Positions 59,583 to 64,000 of a DNA stretch of 64,000 nt are shown here, one piece after another. Origin of the DNA: Streptomyces sp. CA-278952 (lineage in GTDB: Bacteria; Actinomycetota; Actinomycetes; Streptomycetales; Streptomycetaceae); NCBI RefSeq assembly GCF_028747205.1, contig NZ_CP112880.1, forward strand, positions 1,674,001-1,738,000. Reading direction: 5' to 3'. Each line of letters opens with the position of its first letter. The first letter of the stretch is position 1. A program made the position numbers and the translations under genes. The notes below the pieces were generated by a model. The model saw only the letters and a program-made list of their open reading frames with translations, did not search any database and was not told the origin of the DNA.

Positions 59583-61742
59583 CTATCCCGCCACGGCCAG
59601 GACCAGCGGGAGCACCTGATCGGCGCCGGCCTGCCGGAGCAGGCGCGCGCCCACGGCGAGGGTCCAGCCGGTGTCGGTGGAGTCGTCGACGAGCAGGACC
59701 GGCCCATGGGCTTCGGCGAGCGCGGCGGCGAGTTCGTCGGGCACCGTGAAGGAGTCGGCAAGGGCGCGGAGCCGCTGGGCGGAGTTGCTGCGGTGCGCGG
59801 CGTGCTCGTCGGCCTGCGGGGTGAGGGCCAGGCTGCCCAGGAGCGGGAGCCTCCCGACCCGGGCCACGCCCTCGGCCAGGGAGGTGACCAGTTGGGGGCG
59901 GGTGCGCGACGGCACGACGACCACCCCGACGGGGCGCGCCACCGCATCGGGAGTTCCGCCGGCCCAGCCGCCCGGCGAGCGGGCCCAGTCCGCCAGCACC
60001 GTCACCACGGCGTTCAGTACGTCGTCAGGGACCGGCCCGTCCGCCGCCTGCGCCGACAGGAGCGGGCGCAGGCGGTTGCCCCAGCCGATGTCGGACAGCC
60101 TCCCCAGCGCACGTCCCGTCATCGCCTGCTGCCCCGCGGGGATTCGGCCCTTCAGGTCCATGCCGACCGAGGCCAGGCCCGTCGGCCACATCTTGCGGGG
60201 CTCGACCTCGACGCCCGGCCGGTCGAGCTCGCCCGTAGCCGCCGAGAGGGCCGAGGAGGAGACGGCCGGGTCCAGCCAGGGGCCGGCGCAGTTGTCGCAG
60301 CGGCCGCACGGCACCGCCTTCTCGTCGTCGAGCTGCCGCTGCAGGAACTCCATGCGGCACCCCGTGGTCGCCACGTAGTCCCGCATCGCCTGCTGCTCCG
60401 CCGCCCGCTGCTTCGCGACCCACGCGTACCGCTCCGCGTCGTAGGCCCACGGCTGTCCCGTCGCGGTCCAGCCGCCCTTCACGCGCTTGACCGCACCATC
60501 CACGTCCAGGACCTTCAGCATCGTCTCCAGACGCGAGCGCCGAAGATCCACCAACGGCTCCAGCGCCGGCAGCGACAACGGTCGGCCCGCCTGCCCCAGC
60601 ACGTCCAGGGTGCGCCGCACCTGCTCCTCGGGCGGGAAGCCCACCGAAGCGAAATACGCCCAGATCGCCTCGTCCTCCTTGCCCGGGAGCAGCAGGACAT
60701 CGGCATGGTCCACGCCGCGCCCGGCACGCCCCACCTGCTGGTAATAGGCGATCGGCGACGAGGGTGATCCCAGGTGCACCACGAAGCCGAGGTCCGGCTT
60801 GTCGAAACCCATCCCCAGCGCGGAGGTCGCCACCAGGGCCTTCACCCGATTCGCCAGCAGGTCCTCCTCCGCCTGCAGCCGGTCGGCGTTCTCCGTCTTC
60901 CCCGTGTACGAGGCCACGGGATATCCGCGCTGCCGCAGGAACGCGGCGACCTCCTCCGCCGCCGCCACCGTCAGCGTGTAGATGATCCCCGAACCCTGCA
61001 GATCCCCCAGCCGCTCCCCCAGCCACGCGAGCCGGTGCGCCGCGTTCGGCAGCTCCAGCACGCCCAGCCGTAGGCTCTCGCGGTCCAGCGGCCCCCGCAG
61101 CACCAACGCGTCCCCGCCCCCGGTGCCCAATTGCTCCGCCACGTCCGCGGTCACCCGCGCGTTCGCCGTGGCGGTGGTGGCGAGCACCGGCACTCCCGCC
61201 GGCAGCTCCGCGAGCATGGTGCGCAGCCGACGGTAGTCGGGCCGGAAGTCATGCCCCCAGTCGGAAATGCAGTGCGCCTCGTCGACCACCAGCAGGCCGG
61301 TCGTCGCAGCGAGTTTCGGCAGCACCTGATCACGGAAGTCCACGGAATTGAGGCGCTCCGGGCTCACCAGGAGCACGTCGGTCTCGCCGCGCTCCACCTC
61401 CCCGTAGATCGTTTCCCATTCCTCGGGGTTGGCCGAGTTGATGGTGCGCGCCTGGATGCCTGCCCGCGCCGCCGCCTCGACCTGGTTGCGCATCAGCGCC
61501 AACAGCGGCGAGATGATCACCGTCGGGCCGGCGCCGCGCCGCCGCAGCAGTGCGGTGGCCACGAAATACACCGCGGACTTCCCCCACCCCGTGCGCTGGA
61601 CCACCAGCGCACGACGGCGCTCCTCCACCAGGGCCGCCACCGCCTGCCACTGGTCCTCCCGCAGCCGCGCCGACCCTCCGGGCGCACCGACCAGCTCAGC
61701 GAGGATGGCGTCGGCTTCGGTGCGGAGCTCCAGGGTGTCCAT
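59583..61742 (-). CDS. recQ: RecQ-family DNA helicase with C-terminal phosphoribosyltransferase-like domain
   Basis: A 719-residue protein. The helicase core has motif I QRTGWGKSA (residues 49-57), motif II VVDEAHCISDWGHDFRP, motif III TTATAN, motif V VATSALGMGFDKPD and motif VI QVGRAGRG. A zinc-like CGRCDNC follows. The last 220 residues form a phosphoribosyltransferase-like domain with GPVLLVDDSTDTGWT, the PRPP-binding loop seen in ComF and Upp proteins. It unwinds 3'-5' in repair and recombination; the added domain is unusual for classical RecQ. The ATG at MDTLELR is chosen. Confidence 0.9.
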   Translation of the reverse strand: MDTLELRTEADAILAELVGAPGGSARLREDQWQAVAALVEERRRALVVQRTGWGKSAVYFVATALLRRRGAGPTVIISPLLALMRNQVEAAARAGIQARTINSANPEEWETIYGEVERGETDVLLVSPERLNSVDFRDQVLPKLAATTGLLVVDEAHCISDWGHDFRPDYRRLRTMLAELPAGVPVLATTATANARVTADVAEQLGTGGGDALVLRGPLDRESLRLGVLELPNAAHRLAWLGERLGDLQGSGIIYTLTVAAAEEVAAFLRQRGYPVASYTGKTENADRLQAEEDLLANRVKALVATSALGMGFDKPDLGFVVHLGSPSSPIAYYQQVGRAGRGVDHADVLLLPGKEDEAIWAYFASVGFPPEEQVRRTLDVLGQAGRPLSLPALEPLVDLRRSRLETMLKVLDVDGAVKRVKGGWTATGQPWAYDAERYAWVAKQRAAEQQAMRDYVATTGCRMEFLQRQLDDEKAVPCGRCDNCAGPWLDPAVSSSALSAATGELDRPGVEVEPRKMWPTGLASVGMDLKGRIPAGQQAMTGRALGRLSDIGWGNRLRPLLSAQAADGPVPDDVLNAVVTVLADWARSPGGWAGGTPDAVARPVGVVVVPSRTRPQLVTSLAEGVARVGRLPLLGSLALTPQADEHAAHRSNSAQRLRALADSFTVPDELAAALAEAHGPVLLVDDSTDTGWTLAVGARLLRQAGADQVLPLVLAVAG

Positions 61743-62046
61743 GCCCCCATGCAACCCGATGGGACTGACAATCAGCGAATCCCCCACCGCGACGGCGGTG
61801 TTTCTGCTGGTCCTCGCGATTCAGGGGTGACGGAGGGAGTCATCCCGGGCGGGTATGGGCAGGGATATCAGTGTCATTCCGGCTGATTCCCGTCAGCCAC
61901 AGCAATTGCTCGTTGCCGCCTGCCGGTGGGCCAGGGAGAATTGGAGCTGCCCCCGCACAGTTCCTCATCGGGCCCGGAAGGGCTGTGCTGCGGCGCGCCC
62001 TCATTCGACCCTGCCCGCACCGTGGGCGCGTAGCGAAGGGAGGACC
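61743..62046. other. Gap between recQ and a putative JAB-like gene
   Basis: About 300 bases of divergent intergenic sequence. Before the plus-strand gene a GGGAGG ribosome-binding site is clear. No palindrome, -35/-10 pair or further ORF stands out. Confidence 0.4.
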
Positions 62047-62688
62047 GTGACCTTCGGATTCGCCCCGTCCACAGCCACTTCGACAGCGGCGTCCTCGGTC
62101 TCCGCAGACTCCGACAACCGCCTTGCCCGGATGCTCGAACCAGCGGAGTGGGCCTCGGCGGGCATACCCCTTCTCCGGAGCCCCCGGGAGGTCGTCAGCG
62201 GACTGCACTCCCGGCACCGGCCGACTCCGGCCACCGCCGTGGTCGCGGTCCTCGATCATGAGGAACGGCTCACGGCGAGCGCCTCGTTCAGCCGCCGGGC
62301 GACGGTGGCCGCGGACGGCTGGGAGTTTCGCAACGCCCTCCTGGCGCAGTTGCGGCGCGTCATCCCGCACGATCTGCGACGCCGCACTCCGGTCCGTACG
62401 GCCGTGCTTCTGTACTGTCGTGACGGCGACGAACGCTGGACCGAGGAGGACGGTGCGTGGATGTGGGGCCTGCGGGACGCCTGCACCCTGCACGGCCTCC
62501 GCTGCGGCGCCTACATCACGCTCACCCGCGGGGGCTGGCAGGTGCTCGGCGAGGGAAGGGGCGGACGGCGGCCCAGTTCGCTGTCGGAGCCGGCGCTCCT
62601 GGCCGACGCCGTCGCCGAGGACCGGACCACGCCGACGCGGTCGGGCGGCGGAGCGGCGGAGGCGCTGCGGCGCACCGCGGCCCGCTGA
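62047..62688 (+). CDS. Hypothetical protein, possibly degenerate RadC/JAB-like
   Basis: A 213-residue protein I do not recognise. A Ser/Ala/Thr-rich disordered N-terminus of about 40 residues precedes a compact domain (about 45-190) with ATAVVAVLDHEERLTASASF and, at the end, ERWTEEDGAWMWGLRDAC followed by CGAYITLTRGGW. Strand order resembles RadC-type JAB domains, but the HxHPS metal motif is absent. GGGAGG before the GTG sets the start. Convergent with the next gene. It may be a regulatory or structural relative, but this is tentative. Confidence 0.6.
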   Translation: MTFGFAPSTATSTAASSVSADSDNRLARMLEPAEWASAGIPLLRSPREVVSGLHSRHRPTPATAVVAVLDHEERLTASASFSRRATVAADGWEFRNALLAQLRRVIPHDLRRRTPVRTAVLLYCRDGDERWTEEDGAWMWGLRDACTLHGLRCGAYITLTRGGWQVLGEGRGGRRPSSLSEPALLADAVAEDRTTPTRSGGGAAEALRRTAAR

Positions 62689-62752
62689 GCGGGCGCGGCG
62701 CACCCGTCGGGCGGGCACCGATCGGCCCCGTAGGGGCTGGGCGACCGGCGGC

Positions 62753-62790
62753 GGTGCTCCCGCCCGCCCCTGGAGGCGGCCGGGAGCACC
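62753..62790. terminator. Terminator between convergent genes
   Basis: A 10-bp perfect stem with a further G/C-rich inner stem separates the JAB-like gene from the next, minus-strand gene. Confidence 0.75.
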
Positions 62791-62802
62791 GGTGGAGTGG
62801 GA

Positions 62803-63447
62803 TCAGACCCCGGCGCCGAGTGCGGAGTTGATCGTCTGCGGGTCCCCGCAGACGATCAGCAGCGTGGCGGCGCGGTCACGTGCGGCGGGCAGGGTACGGG
62901 CCACGGCCGGGTCCGCGTCGTCGTTGACGGCGACGACGACCACGGGCCGGGATGTGGCCCGGGCCGCCGCGGAGATGTCGGCGAAGAAGACGTCGTCGCC
63001 CGCGTCGTGCTGGGCCCAGTACGCGGCTTCGCCGAAGGACAGCTCGTGGGCGGCCCACGGGTGCTGTTCGCCGGTGGTGAGCACCAGGATGTCGCCCGGT
63101 GCGCGACCGGACTCCAGCAGCAGGTCGACTGCTTCCTCGGCCGCGTCGAGTGCTCCGGCCGCTGGAGCCGGGATCAGCTGGATCTGCGGCGCGGAACGAT
63201 TCTCCGCCGGCTCCGGGCGGGCGGGGGCCGGCGTCGGAGCGGCGGGTGCCGCGGGGGCGGGATGGGCGCGCTGCGCCGGGGGCGCGGGGCGCGCGGGGCC
63301 GGGACCCGGACGGCCGGGACGCGGGGTGGCCGCGGAACGCGGACCGGGTACGGGACGGGGGGTCGGCGCGGTGCGGCCGGCGGCCGGAGTGACGCGGGGA
63401 CCCTGGGCGCTCTCGGGAATCTGAGGCTCCTCGGAGATCAGAGGCAT
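62803..63447 (-). CDS. Proline/alanine-rich protein with UvrD-C-like region
   Basis: A 214-residue protein. Residues 1-90 are Pro/Ala/Arg-rich and disordered. The C-terminal 115 residues contain EAVDLLLESGRAPGDILVLT, then a strand-helix series RPVVVVAVNDDAD and LLIVCGDPQTINSAL. This resembles the last part of UvrD-like helicase C-terminal domains (motifs IV-VI region), but the Arg finger and ATPase core are absent. No catalytic activity is predicted. Followed downstream by a terminator and preceded by rnhB on the same strand. Confidence 0.65.
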   Translation of the reverse strand: MPLISEEPQIPESAQGPRVTPAAGRTAPTPRPVPGPRSAATPRPGRPGPGPARPAPPAQRAHPAPAAPAAPTPAPARPEPAENRSAPQIQLIPAPAAGALDAAEEAVDLLLESGRAPGDILVLTTGEQHPWAAHELSFGEAAYWAQHDAGDDVFFADISAAARATSRPVVVVAVNDDADPAVARTLPAARDRAATLLIVCGDPQTINSALGAGV

Positions 63448-63509
63448 GAAGGTGGTCTGTGGCGGACGCCGATGTCGTCGGCGTCGGTAAGAGGGGCGCG
63501 TGTGCGCGA

Positions 63510-64000
63510 TCAGAATTCGAAGCCGAGCTGGCCCCCGCTTTCGAGTGCGGCCGCCTCGGCGGAAAAACGGACCTTCTTCAGGTGCTGCCACCGGGGCAGC
63601 GCGTCCAGATACGCCCAGGAGAGGCGGTGATGGGCCGTGGGCCCCCGCTCCTCCAGCGCGGCCCGGTGCACGGGCGAGGGATACCCCGCGTTGGCACCGA
63701 AGGCGAAGTCGGCGCAGTCCTCGGACGCGGCGCCCAGCTCGGCCATCATCCGGTCACGGTGCACCTTGGCGATCACCGAGGCGGCCGCGACCGCGATACA
63801 GGACTGATCGCCCTTGATCACGGTGCGCACCTTCCAGGGAACGCCCAGATAGTCGTGCTTGCCGTCGAGTATCACCGCGTCGGGGCGCACCGGCAGTCCC
63901 TCCAGGGCGCGCACGGCGGCGAGCCGGAGGGCGGCGGTCATTCCGAGGTCGTCGATCTCCTGCGGCGAGGCGTCGCCCAGCGCGTAGGCGGTGACCCAGC
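63510..64000 (-). CDS. rnhB: Ribonuclease HII, 3' part only
   Basis: The C-terminal 162 codons of RNase HII run into the right edge of the window; the N-terminus with the catalytic DEVGRG lies outside. The visible part has the conserved [23 protein letters not shown] block (read here as [20 protein letters not shown]) and [18 protein letters not shown]. The enzyme removes single ribonucleotides from DNA and RNA-DNA hybrids. The next gene on the strand starts 62 bases after its stop. Confidence 0.93.
   Translation of the reverse strand, partial: WVTAYALGDASPQEIDDLGMTAALRLAAVRALEGLPVRPDAVILDGKHDYLGVPWKVRTVIKGDQSCIAVAAASVIAKVHRDRMMAELGAASEDCADFAFGANAGYPSPVHRAALEERGPTAHHRLSWAYLDALPRWQHLKKVRFSAEAAALESGGQLGFEF

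Overview
The window is chromosomal DNA from a Streptomyces species. Evidence: very high GC with strong third-position GC, the principal sigma factor gene hrdB next to the sporulation regulator whiH, and cutRS, sepH and many actinobacteria-specific DUF families. Gene order matches, from memory, the S. coelicolor core region around SCO5812-SCO5901. Part of it (RNA methyltransferase, permease, ceoB/ceoC, DUF3159, OB-fold, DUF3710, dut, DUF3093, DUF4193, suhB, sigma factor) also resembles M. tuberculosis Rv2689c-Rv2703. I see no prophage, insertion sequence, CRISPR array, tRNA or rRNA. This is mostly conserved core chromosome, so the unusual points are local.

Layout. (1) 1-9 kb is an ion-homeostasis block: an edge-truncated RNA methyltransferase, a KimA-like potassium permease divergent from two RCK/TrkA proteins (ceoB, ceoC), a DUF3159/OB-fold pair, and KdpE/KdpD without kdpFABC. 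(2) 9-16 kb holds a lone ABC ATPase, DUF3710, dut and a thioesterase in one operon, DUF3093, an EcsC-like protein, DUF4193 and the cutRS two-component system. (3) 16-26 kb holds an inositol-monophosphatase-like enzyme, ferrochelatase, an MFS transporter overlapping an aldonolactone oxidase, a proline-rich membrane protein, the cell-division gene sepH, a sulfurtransferase and a two-module VOC protein. (4) 26-34 kb holds thymidine kinase, a phosphodiesterase, DUF5998, a large GNAT/acyl-CoA-synthetase-like protein acetyltransferase, ptsH (HPr) with a DasR box, a GntR regulator, and a secreted M23 peptidase behind a c-di-AMP (ydaO) riboswitch.

(5) 34-50 kb begins with two M16 peptidase genes and parC. 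Next come a COG0523 GTPase, a citrate synthase homologue and, divergently, a citrate synthase fused to a DNA-binding helix-turn-helix. A LacI regulator and a CitA/DcuS-type two-component system follow. The decayed remains of a DUF485-actP symporter operon lie beside that system, and then parE. (6) 50-58 kb holds a small zinc-ribbon-like protein, a secreted trypsin-like protease, hrdB with an ECF-type promoter candidate, whiH, a degenerate ABC ATPase fused to its membrane domain, and an NrtR-like Nudix regulator. (7) 58-64 kb holds a DUF4192 protein preceded by a perfect 36-bp palindrome containing two DnaA-box-like sequences, a RecQ helicase with a C-terminal phosphoribosyltransferase-like domain, two poorly characterised proteins that may carry degenerate RadC/JAB-like and UvrD-C-like domains, and RNase HII cut by the window edge.

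How the parts fit. Potassium and c-di-AMP recur (KimA-like permease, RCK proteins, KdpDE, ydaO riboswitch). Cell-wall and division genes sit nearby (M23 peptidase, sepH, whiH), as do both topoisomerase IV subunits. Many convergent genes are separated by long, nearly perfect hairpins that I annotate as terminators. Several genes look leaderless, with a -10-like hexamer seven or eight bases before a GTG start.
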